This document shows positions 11,701-22,500 of a stretch of 64,000 nt of DNA, one piece after another; the stretch's first letter is position 1; every line of letters starts with the position of its first letter. The translations under genes and the position numbers were made by a program. A model generated the notes under the pieces. The model was not told the origin of the DNA and did not search any database. It saw only the letters and a program-made list of their open reading frames with translations. Location: contig NC_009417.2 in NCBI RefSeq assembly GCF_000002875.2, forward strand, positions 1,221,929 to 1,285,928, given 5' to 3'. Source of the DNA: Leishmania infantum JPCM5 (taxonomy: Eukaryota; Euglenozoa; Kinetoplastea; Trypanosomatida; Trypanosomatidae).

Positions 11701-13993
11701 CGATAATACAATGGTGATTGCCACCACCGACGATGACTTTGAGGAATACGACGTGGACGAGGTGCGCGAGGTGGCGCCGGCGCAGGAGTCGATTCAAGCG
11801 GACCTGCTGACGGAGCTGTGTAAAACACTGCTTCTCGGCGGCAACGCCTCCATTCTCGGCGCTGAGAGTCGTCCGACCGGCGTCTGTGCACAGGTGCTCA
11901 AGTCCGTTGTGCACACAATCTTTGCAGACATGAACCGCGATGGGACGCATCGCAGAGGACGTCTCAGCGTCTCAATTGTGAAGGTGAAGGGGGAGTCTGT
12001 TGTCGACTTGCTAAAGGACTCCGGCGAAGCGCAGAAGCTCGTCATTGCCATTTCGCCCCTGTTCGGCTCCTGCGTCCACGGTGTCACCTACTCTAATATC
12101 ACGAACTCGGCCACCTTCAACGCCACGATTGACGCCGCGCTGCTCCGCGCCGCCTCCGACGACAACGGCCGCGACTACGGCTTCCTCTTCTGCTCTCTCA
12201 TTTTCAAGCTGCAGCTAGAGGAGGAGGGAGACGTGCTCGTGTGCTCGCTGGTGGCAACCTTCGCCGGCGAGCACGTCGGGCTCTACACGTCTGTCCTGGA
12301 CCGCAGTCCTCTCGTACCGCGCGCGTTGTTCCACTACGCCCTCGGCGGCCCCAGCTACACGATCGCACTGCTCGGCATCGGCAGCGAGGAGTCTCGCGCC
12401 AACCAGATGCTGCAGGTGCAGCGGCGGTTGGGCGAGGTGAGCAACCGCGCGACACACCCGGGCAGTGTGGCGAAGTTCGTGGCCGGCATCCGCAACGACT
12501 TAACGCCGAACCTGATCGCCAAGTACGAGAGCACGCATGACCGGGATGAACGAGCGGCAACGAAGGAAATGATCGGGCGGCTGGCGGAGATGGTGAAGGA
12601 TGCAGACGCGCTTCTACACGACTTCGACCACCACCAGCCCAAGGCCTACCTGCACGAGGACCAGGAGCGGGGGACGGCGCCGACAGGCACGGCAGCCGTC
12701 AAAGGCCCCGATCCGGGTTCACTTGCCACGGCAGCGCCACGCAGGAACAACGCGAACGGCACTAATGACTCCAGTTTGATGAACAAAGCCTCTGCCGTCA
12801 GTGCCGTGGCGGCTACAGCGCCGCCGCCCACCAGCCGACCGGCTACGGAGCGCTCGTTGCCTTCCATCACCGCGGTGAACCCGGAGGGCGAGGGGAACCA
12901 CATCCAGTCGCTGGTATGTTTCGAGCAGGTGCTGATGGGCGCCGGCTCGGTCGCAGTGCACGGCAACTCGATCCTTTGCACGAGCCAGGGGGGAATGCGC
13001 TACGACAGCGACGAGGTGATTGTGTGCGACGAGTCACATCGGTCCTTGTCGTCGAAACTCATGGATAAACTGGTAGCCAAGTTCCTTGCCGGCTATCACA
13101 CGGGCTTGCTCGCCGCCGACAGCAGCTATAGCGCCTTCACGCCGCTGATGCTGCGCTGCATCGCTAACAGCATCCTCGACGCGATTCTCGGACGCGAGGC
13201 AGGGCCGCGTGAGGGCTTGACTTCCTCCGCTTCCTTCAAGCCACCCACGGTGACGGGCGAGCTGTACGTTTCCATTGCTCTCATCAAGGATGAAGTGACA
13301 GCTGACCTGCTGCCCACCGACGCCGACGCGACGTACCACCGCTTCGAGATGGAGCACAAACCTCTTTATGGCCCCCGCGTTGTCGGAGTAACGTCGCACC
13401 TCGTCTCCACACCGCAGGACTTCGACCACTTCCTAGCGGTGGCCATCGACAATGCCGATCCGGCGCTGCAGTCAGCAGATCCAGGCATCATGGTGGTCTT
13501 GCTGACCCTAACCCAGCGTGTAACGAAGCCGACCAAGGATGTGCTGGTGTCGTCGCTTTTGTGCACCGCCGTCTTCGACGCCGTTCATCATTACGAGCGT
13601 GTGCTGGGGGGCGATACGAGCGAGCCGTTGGAGTTGTTCCACAACATTCTCCGCGGGCCGTGCTTCACCGTCGCGCTGTTTGGCATCAGCGATGAGGAGG
13701 AGAACCCCGGCAAGCTGCTGCGCGCGCTTCACGGTATTACCCAAGTGCGCAACCGCCCCGCGGAGGTGAACAGTGTGTCGCGGCACATCCGAGAGCTGCA
13801 GCGCGGCATCGTGCAGCTGAAGGAGCGCATGACTCCGTCATCCAGCGAGGAGGAGAAAGAGTATATTCTGAGCCGCGTTAAGGTCGCCGAACATCTGCTG
13901 GCCGACGCGGAGGCGCTGCAGCGCAACACCCTTTCCTCCGTGCAGCCACGCCCCTTCGTCCCGCTTGGCGGCGCACCCCACTTGCGGGCATAG
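5768..13993 (+). CDS. Giant protein A: disordered N-terminus plus three degenerate kinesin-motor-like modules
   Basis: Intact 2741-residue frame with a double ATG (MM) at the start and a TAG stop. Residues 1-1020 are Ser/Thr/Ala/Gly-rich and probably disordered. Residues 1024-1093 are Arg/Glu/Gln-rich and likely coiled coil (AEKQLEELRRRQLL). Three paralogous modules follow at about 1177-1620, 1959-2295 and 2377-2741, separated by Ser/Ala-rich linkers. Each shows an FFVDEF or YDVDEV strand, a GVNVALL or GNASIL or GYHTGLL strand, SPLFGS or PLYGP, ALGGPxxT (LRGPCFT in the third), and GSVRRFL or a variant. The order matches kinesin motors, but no P-loop GxxxxGK[ST], SSRSH or DLAGSE is present, so ATP hydrolysis is unlikely. 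Modules 1 and 2 end in a (L)xDPxxxxP cap motif. The same modules occur in the genes at 19501, 30656, 40250 and 59610. Existence of the gene is certain; the kinesin relationship and a cytoskeletal role are inferences. Confidence 0.93.
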   Translation: MMASGDYIYANDLDDGGLMGATVRRHEHSSSLFVGVTHDSAGESQSQYDYLDESLVGSYDRGGDGVLTALELEDFAGADGSNLASVLSESNSVFDIGAEEANMQTQTPSVASRSVSGADFDTLPITPMAKQPIEEPHAASASVPRPAAPNSAVSAHHLNLRINTVTDLKRPSTPDKYFEIFGGASGLAAGHNNTVNYSANTSSGDAHHRSAKGTSNHRATNATVTAAGKGAAAAGHTSKLFTLHPGTAAAGVSTCPSAPSAPPPLHPYPSVSQPHNDSEGFSFGIDTFLHGNQLGFGRQPSFKRLTPAVQGELKKPYFLLHFEDGDANTTAAAAAAKGHPGASASSTSLRAAPAADRNAEEFNTWLEALEPKAAGLLTSARGGPCTTHAGSAIGENFKREVDVFMKNLLGDYDMFAGATATAPVNNSSVSGVSQLLVGGSGPLSRRRGSGPPCPADYQPSDLDAFLGDARTLTPPLRSPTLAVGQAKQRPRQSGAVGAHTSLVGSPTLKTTVPTTMTAGSPFSGEGGKGSTGAYPRSSATASASPQPPTRGHATKCRRHVWSTSLGPNKSTSAAAVNGEVVPDPTSAAATEALSTTNFAKAAAKPANGQPAQRSCVTAASQTVAAITCVQSYASTGATRASVAGAAKPATGKATNASAKPDGSVGDVARARDPATPSTATPYPYMDEDLLAGGYMTGPPQLIRSPVESSPTVLPAARVAVEAPFTNSKERGERSDSNTSDAVALAARGCRSSLLDGHISASQQRLSLLQQKLRPSRHNRTRGDGDSKTTSDSDGPGMTASEALQRAPATSSREGSRESPIPAWNDPYGRAATSLPSELVTAVSSKTRLGSRRNGDSTLGDVGKTFLCFEEAADEDLVDSGATRANVLPPPVFLDQNTSAQEGMTANSSTSGSGATSSHLHCICKNGGATTPAGCRRRSSRGPLSEPVTVEPIALKKCLPIPLRPSSLSRQASVSRTDCEATTSGEHGAAATPPRRRLTEFRNGDYMLPAFLLKSRVSATTAEDSHLEALKQQDRDRQTQQANEERRQRIQAFMSKRKAEKQLEELRRRQLLVQEGKPEMCREMQEQQRILEATPHLETSGTVGSGLNAIKAAKRVSKSSPQRDRAVRQPVPAAGLIPKAAMVATVSSPHIEVAAPAVADTLSPAGRGKGNGAVAKTNVRAVVVFTSSSGAEKGGVPVTAKDDGNGRRRSNGSIAPSTAASGLFDEGTVGVVELSESSKTLKVQQPHERTRFFFVDEFLRISDAEASKQVERPVSTRGSGVVGGVLPNGALPRRRLSSLTLTEMNRKFLAGVNVALLLASTEKAHHASLTAIREVVEGVLSHMPPHGELFASIAFVAGGNTQDLLHDPERAVRSTFSTSPLFGSTLDDVTYVAVTGIGHLSAMVTESYKRCDLAVQRQQPSAGLLVMSLLLKQPRGSDVLLSSYLITDAGCDGSTYLAALCKAQHTPFALFHSALGGPTLTTALMSVDVDDTATVVPLLNVQHRLASVTNKPCRVGSVRRFLELAQQKLQNRVEDGKSGRRRSSGSTITKVISEQRRNSVSISSSNSVSDSTSCSPSLSGHRGRKQHPGSRAQLHKRLLEQVATAQSILNDPAGYRPKAVRESSQVRRARALTSTAPASTSAAPPLSAATPPRAQRRSADDGAMPNPDLAALRKRLSTSKATATVDTVLLPSRGTGSALARKHSPSYTAVEEPPIQLTQLLATRRRSDAPNVESDASATAKTPLSPATTPSNHQIAQFRPLQQNSSPLAGHRSASMSLSTAYVRRGNEGGAAPHRTWFMNFEDLGDSTTASVGSRPGAGTLLKKGERGVSQDPPLSSATTMAAKPLNERCIADDSELCQRGKPALAGGADGSMQRPMCAPPGVGSRRVGAGRKGLLAAPTRIGSNGPQWPSIAAMDPGNIPVVPCVDSIDSSLVHDVSVAARQSSTADDGKKAPIPTSTKVRTLVIVDPRCCETSNVTYDNTMVIATTDDDFEEYDVDEVREVAPAQESIQADLLTELCKTLLLGGNASILGAESRPTGVCAQVLKSVVHTIFADMNRDGTHRRGRLSVSIVKVKGESVVDLLKDSGEAQKLVIAISPLFGSCVHGVTYSNITNSATFNATIDAALLRAASDDNGRDYGFLFCSLIFKLQLEEEGDVLVCSLVATFAGEHVGLYTSVLDRSPLVPRALFHYALGGPSYTIALLGIGSEESRANQMLQVQRRLGEVSNRATHPGSVAKFVAGIRNDLTPNLIAKYESTHDRDERAATKEMIGRLAEMVKDADALLHDFDHHQPKAYLHEDQERGTAPTGTAAVKGPDPGSLATAAPRRNNANGTNDSSLMNKASAVSAVAATAPPPTSRPATERSLPSITAVNPEGEGNHIQSLVCFEQVLMGAGSVAVHGNSILCTSQGGMRYDSDEVIVCDESHRSLSSKLMDKLVAKFLAGYHTGLLAADSSYSAFTPLMLRCIANSILDAILGREAGPREGLTSSASFKPPTVTGELYVSIALIKDEVTADLLPTDADATYHRFEMEHKPLYGPRVVGVTSHLVSTPQDFDHFLAVAIDNADPALQSADPGIMVVLLTLTQRVTKPTKDVLVSSLLCTAVFDAVHHYERVLGGDTSEPLELFHNILRGPCFTVALFGISDEEENPGKLLRALHGITQVRNRPAEVNSVSRHIRELQRGIVQLKERMTPSSSEEEKEYILSRVKVAEHLLADAEALQRNTLSSVQPRPFVPLGGAPHLRA

Positions 13994-16900
13994 ACAGCTT
14001 CAGAAATGTGTGTATGCTATGATGGCGGCTGCATTACCGTGTCGAATCTTTGTGCACTCTTTTTTTTTGCGTGCATTTGTGCTTTTGCCTCTCTGCGTGT
14101 GCGTCGCTGCCATCAGGAACGCGCCCCATCATCTCTCCCTTTCCTCTTCAATCTTTTCTTCCTCACTCTACTGTTCACTGCCGTGTCGCTTCGCTCGCCA
14201 TATATCAGGTGCGTTGCCGTTCTCTTGCCGTCTGTGTGTTTGTCTCTCTCTCCTTTTTCCGATCTCTGGCATTCCCTCTTTGCCCTCTCTTGCTTTTTCT
14301 TTTCTGTCTTCGCGTTCTCGCACCCTGTGTGCGAGTACCGATGCCTTTCCCATGCCGTGGTCACTTTTCTCACGTGCCCGCCAACCGTATCTCATTTTCT
14401 GTGTGCATTTTTTTTTGAATTCCTTTTTCTTTTGCCCGCCGTCTTGCTCCTTACATGCGCAACACAGACGCGCGTCGCTGTCTGTTTCGCTCGCTCGCTC
14501 TCGCTCTCGCTTTCTGTGGGTATTTTTGTTGGCGCTTCGTTGCTCTTCTTCGCCCCTTCTCTGGGGAAGCACACTTCTTCTCGCCTTCCTCGTCTCCGTA
14601 CGTGCTTGTTTGTGCCTTGGTTAGACGTGGTGGTGGCGTACGAAGAAAAAGCTGCTTGCACTTGAAGAGCGATGCCCCGGACGCCTACTCCGACCCTTTC
14701 AAAGGGAGCGGACAAAAAAAAAACTGCAACAGCTATGCACGCGCTCAGACGCATGGAGCGATACAATCCTGCATGCACACACGTACTTGAGCTTCTCACA
14801 CAGAGACACGGCGGCGGCATCCGCTCTCCGACACGTACACACACACACATATGTATATATATGTATGTAATAGCTGAAGTCATTCATTCGGTGTATTTTT
14901 GTGTCATTCATGATTGCCTCTCCCTCTCTCCCTCGTTTGCTTCACGCGCATGGCTACACTGCACGTGCTTGACAGCGAAGAGGATGCGAATCAGGTGTAA
15001 AACGGAGAAAAAAAAGCGGAAACGACATAATGAGAAAAGTGGATGTCTGGATGAGCGGAAAGCGGAGGGGGTTAGCCGTTCATTTTTGTTTTAGGTAGCA
15101 GATTTTCTCAGCAAACAAGCAGCGGAGGATAACGCCAGCGCATCCAGTAGGTGCCCCCTCGACGTGTCTAAGCACACACGTATGTCGCCCATACGCATTC
15201 TGCGCGCTCTTACGTGTGCCCGGGTGCTCCCAAAAGATGATGATGCTCATCGTCATCTTTGAACGCGACCAGAACGACTCGCTGCTTCATCAACCGCGAG
15301 CTCACACGTAGTGGAGGAGGTCCGCTGGATTGAGCGCGCTCAAGCATCGCAGCGTTTCCGGGGTGCAATGTCTTACCTCTTTCCGCCGACTTGTAGCTCT
15401 CATCTTCGCCGCTTTTCTCTTTCCGTGTGGCTCTTTCTCCCTCTCTCGCTTTCGCATTCTCACCCACGCACATGGGACATGCCGCGTGCTCATCGTTCCT
15501 TGTGAGCGTTCGGAGACGTTCACGTCTTATCTTTCCACCGGCAGCGTGCAGGACACTCAAACTCTATACGAACCCGGACGTGCGTAGGTCGCGTTCAGCT
15601 GACTGGTTATCAGAAGAGCAGCACCAAAAGGCAAACGTAAAGAGAGCAGCAGCGACGGAAGCCGCCTTTGAAAACAAGGAAGATAAAGCGTCAACAGACA
15701 ACACACACGCGCGCAGGGAAGAGAAGTAAGTGAGGACAACTTGGAAGGGGTCAAGAAGAGAAGCGAAAGTGAAAAAAAAAGAAAAAGGTCAGCACAGGCT
15801 TTTACACACATACACACGGCGAGGAGTGCAACGACGGCCAACACCGACATCGCTTGCGTGCGTCTGTCTGACTCCCGGCACTGGTCGTGTTCTGTTTTTC
15901 TCTTTTTTTGTACTGTTTCCCCGTCGCGCTGTTCAGCCCTTATCTTTCATCTCTTTCTTCGCTTTCGAGTGACTTTGCCCGCCACGACTTACCAACGATC
16001 AGACAAAAAGAAGACACAAAAAAGGGTATCGGTTTTTTTTTTCGTCGTCTCCTCCGTCACCTCCATTCTACCATCTCACCACATCACAAAAGGTTTTCCA
16101 GTTCATCCTCCACCCCTTTGCAACACACACGCACCTTTCATCGCCACCTCCAGCCCATTGGCCGATTGTACCCCCCCCCTCCTCCTCCATCCCCGCTTGA
16201 CTCAGAACACCCTTCCTAACTGCACTTTTTTTCTTACGCGTGCGCTCTCGCTAACTCTCTCTGTCTTGTGGACCCTCTCTCTGCGAATCCGACGACCACG
16301 GAGCCTTTTTTTTTATCCGGGTTTCTGTCTGCGTTTCTTATTTTTTTTCCATTGCATACCATACCTTCTCCCTCCTCCCAGTACACCCCTCTGTTTCTTT
16401 CGCACTGTTCTGTTCTTCTTCCTTTTGCTGCCATTGCTGGGTGGTGGTGGTGGGGAGTTGCTGTGGATATGGTGCTGCTAACGCCGGTGGCCAAACGGCT
16501 CGTATACTGGTCCTGCCTCTCACTCTCGCTTTGCGTGCCCGTATGCGTGTGTGCTCTTGCCTGGTCTCTTTTTCGTTTTACGCGGCCTCTTGTCTGACTG
16601 AGCTTCCTTGTCATTTTCCTTCTCGCCCCCCTTTTTGCCCATTTTTTTTACCACACGTCGACGTCTGCACACCTCTTTGTGTCGGTCGGTCTGCTTGTGT
16701 GGGGATTTTGCGCTATCTTGCTCTCTCTCTGTCTCTGTCTAGCTCTCCTCGTTACACCGTTGCGCTTGCTGCACCTCTTCAGCCCCTCTCCCCCTTGTTA
16801 AGTCTCCTCCCTTCCACATATACTTGGGTGCGCTCTCGGATTCATTTCTCCACCCGTTCCGTGCGTCAACTCGGCACTCGTTATCTACTGTCTTCTCTAT

Positions 16901-19500
16901 TGCTTCTTTAGCCTCTTTCTTCGTTGGTGCCTTTCTTTGTGGTTTTTTGCGCGTGTGCTTCCTCTCCAGCGAGACCGTCGAGGCCACTAGCGTGGCATCA
17001 GCAGGAGAGCGATCGCCCCCCTTCTCTCCACCACAGTGGACAGCGTGCGTTGCGTACAGGTGCGAGAGAGGTGAGTGACCCCAGGCAGATTCAACGCAGT
17101 ACAACGAGTGCACACGGAGAGCCCTACGTCCAAAAAACAACGCTTTTTTAGCAGAGGAACAGCGAGATAAAAAGCAAGCAAATCAACGATTGCCACAAGA
17201 TCGAGCTGTCTTTTTTTTGTTTTAGGTGTTTCACTGTTGTGCTCTGGAGGTCATTGCCGCTAAAAGATCGTCGGCGTGCGTCTTGTCAGCACAAGCGCCA
17301 CCTTCTTCTCTTACTCATCGTTTTTCGTTTTCCATCCCCGCCCTCCATTACCTGTAGGCGTGCGGAGAGTCCTTGTTGCCTCTGCACACGCATTTCGCAC
17401 GAAGATACACACATTGCTGCAACCGTCGCATACCCCCCACCCTGCCTATACTATCTCGTATAGTTTCGCGTACAGTACAAGAACAAGTCTTGCATCAGTC
17501 ATCCGCGTACGCCTAGCCACACGCATGTGAGCGCCATCATACGCCCAACGGAGAAGGTCAAACGCCGTTTTTTCACATCACGAGAAATCTCTCTCATTTT
17601 TTTTTCACGTGCTCCTTCGTCTCAATTCGTTTTCCCCCTGCCTCCGTTCTTTTTTTTTTTCAAACTGTCTGTGCCTCTCTCTCTTTCTGTTTCCCTTGCG
17701 TCGATCATTGATTGGTGCGGAAGATCTCCGATTTGGTGGTTGTTCTCCCGCTCCTCCTCATCGCTTTTTTTTACGTTACTTGTTGTGGAGTTTTTGTTCG
17801 TGCCAGTTTGTGCGTGTGTGTGTGTGTGCATCTTTTCTTCTGGTGCTTTACTACTTGTTTTTTTTTTCCTTTTATTTTGTCGTGCGGCGGTGATCCATCA
17901 TCATCTCTATTTTTTTTTTCTCGGTGTGCGATTCTCTTTTCGCTTGCCGTTTTTTATCTTTTCGGCGTAGAACTCCTTCCCCGTTCTTATTTCGTTCTTT
18001 TTTTTTGCGTTTGCTTTATTGTCTTACTGTCTTTGCTGTATCTTGGCTTCTGCATCACCCGCAGCCTTGACCCGCTTTTGCTCTCTTCCCTTCTGTCTTA
18101 TGTCCTATTTTCATTGTCGCCCATACGTACCTGTACAACTGTGAGATCAAGTTTTTGCTGGATAGGTAGCTCATTCAACGATCCCTCTTTGCATAAAGAC
18201 AACTCTCTCTCTTGATCTCTCTATATTTTGTGCTTTTAGATAAACCGTTCGGACTGCTTTTTCGTTTATGTGGAAGCGGGCGTTTTGTTTCATGGTGTCT
18301 TCTGTTCTTTGTTTTCCACCATCTCGGATCATTTCTCTTTCTCCCGTTTTATGCTTCTTTTTTTTAGTCTATCAAGCAAGTGCGCTGCCGGCGGGTCTGA
18401 GACTCTCTTCTCTCCTTTCTTTTTTCACTTTTTTTTTGTCTCTCGCCGTGTTGGCCAATTCGCTGAAGTTCGCCTCTTGCCTCTCTCTTTTATCTTTTTC
18501 CCTTCCGCTTTCCCCCGTCCCCATTCTCTTCTCATCTTGCTGAGCTGCAGCTCATTTTATGCTGTTCCTTACATATATCGCCTCTGCTAAGTGCGCACCT
18601 TCTCCCTCTTTTTTAAACGACCCCAACAACAAAAAAAGCACCCTGTCGTCTTGCTCTTCCATCCCCCGTCTCTTTCTGACTCATCGCCGTTTTTCAGCGG
18701 TGCATGCGTGTGTTTGTCTACAAAAAAGGGCGATTTTTAGTTGTTCGCGTGAGCGAGTCATTGCGCGCACGTGGGGTGCGCGTGCGTGTCTCTGCTGTTT
18801 TCTTTTTTTGTGTCTCTCTGTCGTTTTTTTTTTTTCGTATTCTTGCTCTTCCCCTCTCTGTGGTGGCTTGGCACCGCTTTCTTGCTAACACTCAACTTTT
18901 CACTGGCCTGGTCTCAATTTCTCTCTGCTTTCCTCTTCCACGTCGTCACTCCGACGCAGCTTTCACCGCGGCGTCCTTTTTCTCTTTGCTCCGCGTGAGG
19001 TTCTCTGTTGTTGGATATGCGTGAGGGGAGCGAAAACAGAACCCCCCCCCCAAGAAAAGACGACTGGCGGCCAGACATTCCCACCTCACCGACAAGCAAC
19101 AAGGCCAAAGCATATATTAGGCAGGAAGAGAGGAAAGACAACAGAAGACTAACGGGGCAAGCGCCAGAGTACTGCGTGCGTGCGTTTGGACGCGCCTGCG
19201 CCACGACGGCGGCAAGAGGCGACAACGGCCAACAGAGAGAAATCATCACCACCCACCAGCATCCTCACCACCGCCTTCTGGTAGATCTGTTTTGCTTCTC
19301 GCGCTGGTTTTCTTTTTTATCGCCGCGCTTATCACCCGCATCGGTGGAGGGGTGTTCCGGGGCAACTTTGTGTTCTTGTCTGCGTTTCTGTTCTCATCCC
19401 TCTCCACTCGCTCGCTTTGTGGCCCTCCTCTTGCTTCCTTGTGTGTGTGTGTGTTTCCGCACCCTCCCTTTTGTTTTCATTCCACATCGCGTCTGCGGGG
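13994..19500. other. Spacer A-B: UTRs and pyrimidine tracts
   Basis: No supported gene in 5.5 kb. The 3' UTR of gene A begins with C/T-rich DNA (about 14040-14620). A mixed stretch follows (14640-15300), with a short inverted GATGATGATG/CATCGTCATC-type palindrome near 15235-15260. A purine-rich patch lies at 15640-15800. Long T/C-rich blocks run at 15880-16900, 17560-18560 and 18780-18990. Frames of 80-250 codons here are translations of pyrimidine tracts, dominated by Phe, Leu, Ser and Cys. Confidence 0.75.
18916..18959 (+). promoter_or_regulatory. Candidate spliced-leader acceptor for gene B (upstream choice)
   Basis: The pyrimidine-rich stretch TTTCTCTCTGCTTTCCTCTT, continuing C-rich to CGACGCAG, has an AG at 18958-18959. 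It would give a 5' UTR of about 540 bases before the ATG at 19501. Further pyrimidine tracts lie at 19280-19330 and 19417-19495, so acceptor choice is uncertain, and it decides the protein N-terminus. Confidence 0.35.
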
Positions 19501-22500
19501 ATGCAGAGCGCTCACGCGACAACGTCTCAGTTTACTGCCTCGCAGCCGTCTTGCGAGACGTTCGGGTCGCACTCCGCCTTGCAGGGAAGCACTGAATTGC
19601 AGCCGCAGCAGCCGCAGTCCCCGTCATCGAAGAGAGGGCCGGTGGGCAGCAGCACCGATAGCACCACGTGCACGGTGCCGGCGAGTGACGATAATGCTCT
19701 CGGCTACGCCTTGAGCGACGGGTGCTATGTGCCCCTCTGGGAAGAGGTAGAGTCGCCGCCATCGCTGCGGCCACTTCCTCAGCCTCTCGCCGTTTTTCGT
19801 GACACACAGTCGCCCACCGGCTCACGCAGCGATCCGAACGACAAAGCCGGCCCCTCGTCCTTGTCAACTGTTGACGACCGGATGCTCTTCTCGTCACAGC
19901 GACAAGGACCTGGCTGTGTCCCTGATCGTCATCGGCGTCATTCGCAGGCGTTGGAGACTCCGAAGGATGTAGATCTCCAGCCATGGAGGATAACCTCTAC
20001 AATGACGCAGCACCAGAAACCGAGCGACACCAGCAGCAGCAGCAGCAGCAGCAAGACCCGGGAAACTGAGGCGTCCCGCAAGAACAGCGGCGTCACGGCA
20101 CCTCCGCAGTTGTTGCGCTTGGAAGGAAGCGGGCGTGTTTCGCCGCGCCCCAGGGAGCCAAGCTCAATTCCTCTGGCGGCATCGGCACGCCAGCCGACCG
20201 GTGGGCGGCTTGAACCTCTGGGGCGCGCCGTCAGTTGCGACTCCGCTCCGGCAGCGCCGGCATCGTCGTACCCGCTACGAGTGGGAACGAGTAAGACGCT
20301 TGATACCACTTCCTTCGAAAGGATAGTGCTTACACCTGCGGCATCGGCGCCGACGTACTTTTGCGACACCAGCACCGAAAGCGGCGCCGGCACAGCGTCC
20401 TTCTTCCTGCGCGAACCAGTGCTCGCGAAGTCATCCTCGTTGAATGTCGGGCAAAACGTCGCCAGCGGTGGGTCTCCCCGTGCCGCGTGGCCTCTATCGT
20501 GGAGGGGCGCGCCCGGCGATTGCGGACGCTCCACCGGCGACGCTCCACACGCGGATCAGGCGCTGAGGAGTGGTGAGCCCATGGCGCAGGTTTGCCGGTC
20601 TTCTTCGGCAACCCGTCAAAGTTCTTCTTCCGTAGCAAGCGATCGAGGCTTGCTGTCTCCGATGCGAGTCTCACCGCAAGGGCCTGGCATGCCGGCTGCT
20701 GGTGCTGCTCACCACGCTACAAGCAGCAGAGGCGGCGAAGTCTTCTCGATCCACACGCTCGTGTCGCGCATCAAGAACGTCGACAATTTCGACTACGGCT
20801 TGCAGGCGCTCGGCTTTCCTGTCGAGGACTGCCGCCGCGTCTCGAAGGCATCCGCAGGGATGCGAGGGGAGCGTAGTAGCGGCGACTTTGGCAGCTATCT
20901 CATGGTGGCGTCTAACAGGTCTCGCGTCAAAGATCAGGGCGGCCACAGCCCTCGCAACCCCGCTGCCAAGACTGGTTCCACCGCAGGAGGCGGCGGCAGC
21001 TTTGCCGGCGCATCGTCGCTCCTGCCGCTCACACGCAGACAATCTAAGCTGCCGCTGACCTCGTCCGGCGTGCGCGCCGCCTCCCCTTCAGCATCTTTTG
21101 GCCTCTCTGGTGTGCCGCCTCACTCGAGCAAGAGCGCCAGCGCGGCAGCTTCGTCCTCAACTGCGCAGACCTCCATGTCGGCCAGCTTGTCGAAGACCCT
21201 TTCGAGAACGATGGCCCCGATGGCCATTGGGACTGAGCGGCCGGTGTCAACCGGTGACGGTCTCTTGTCGCCTGCCGCGCCTGGTGCACTTCGAACTTCT
21301 GCTGGCGCGGCCGCAGCGCGTCCGCAACTAGGAGGCGCCAACGAGCCAAGCTTCACCACTAGCGTTATCCCCGCAGCAGCGGTTGCGACTCCGCCGAGTG
21401 AGTCCCGCAGTAGCATTGGCAGCAGTGACGCTCTCGTGTCAGCATCTTTTCGCTCCATCGTCCTGCAGTCGCGTCGTCTGCCATACAAACTTGACGTCGT
21501 GTACGGAGATCTCGCGCACAGCTCGAGTAACTTCACCGGCAATAACTCACCATGCAGAAGCTCTGCACATGGCAACTCTTTCAAAGGCCCTGTGGCCGGT
21601 CGCGGCGGAGGTGTTGCCACCGGGTTCAGCTCTACAGCGAAGTCGTGGAGTGCGACGGATCAGTCTGAGAGGGGCGACGATGGAGGCGCACTCGCTGTTG
21701 TCGAGGGTGAGGAGAGCGACCCGCTGTCTGCAGCGCGCCGGATGCCCGGCTCGCTCGGGTGGACCTTTGGTGAGGACAATTTTCAGGACTATGAGGCACT
21801 TGTGTCACTGGCGGTGCCGCCGAGGAGCGGCAGCGGCAGCGGCAGCAGCAGCTCCAGCGACGGCAGCTTCTCCTTTGGTGAGTCGGACCTGGGTCTTACT
21901 CTCGAGGAGGGTAAACCCACGCCGCGGCAACTACGACGCCAAGGCGACGGCCTCGGTGGTGGCGGCAGTTTCACCCTCGAGGTGCCGGCTGATGGTGGTG
22001 TGCCGCTAGCAAAGGGAACGGGCAGGCGCAGTGGGCGAGACCGCGTCTGGGCAAGCGGCGATTATGGTAGCACTCCAGAGGGACGCCGCCTGCCACGTCG
22101 CTCCCGCGACACCTTCTTCCCCTTCGAAGACGGCAGCGTCAACTGCTCCCGCGGCTTCAGCAGCCTCGCGCTGTCGTCGTTTCTGCGGGATGCGGGGCCC
22201 ACCAACCTCAAGGGAATGGTGTGGGACTCCTCCTCCTCCGTGGCGCCGTCAAACCCCGTCAACTCGTCTGCTCAGGACACCTCTTCGCCGCCGTCGACGT
22301 CGGGCAGGACAGCCGTGATGGCGCGCGAGAAGGGCCGGATGGGTGGCCTCTCGCACCCTTCTCTCTTCCAGGGCATAAGTAGCACAACCGCCGGAACGCA
22401 AACGGTGCCGCTCGCCATCGTCTCCGCTACCAGTATTGCTGTCCACACCTCCACAGATCCCCTTGAGGTTCCCGCCCAGAGTTCACCGCTGACGATTCGC

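Noticed and set aside
5768..13993. Calling these proteins active kinesins
   Set aside because: None of the modules has GxxxxGK[ST], SSRSH or DLAGSE. Only the fold-like motif order is kept.
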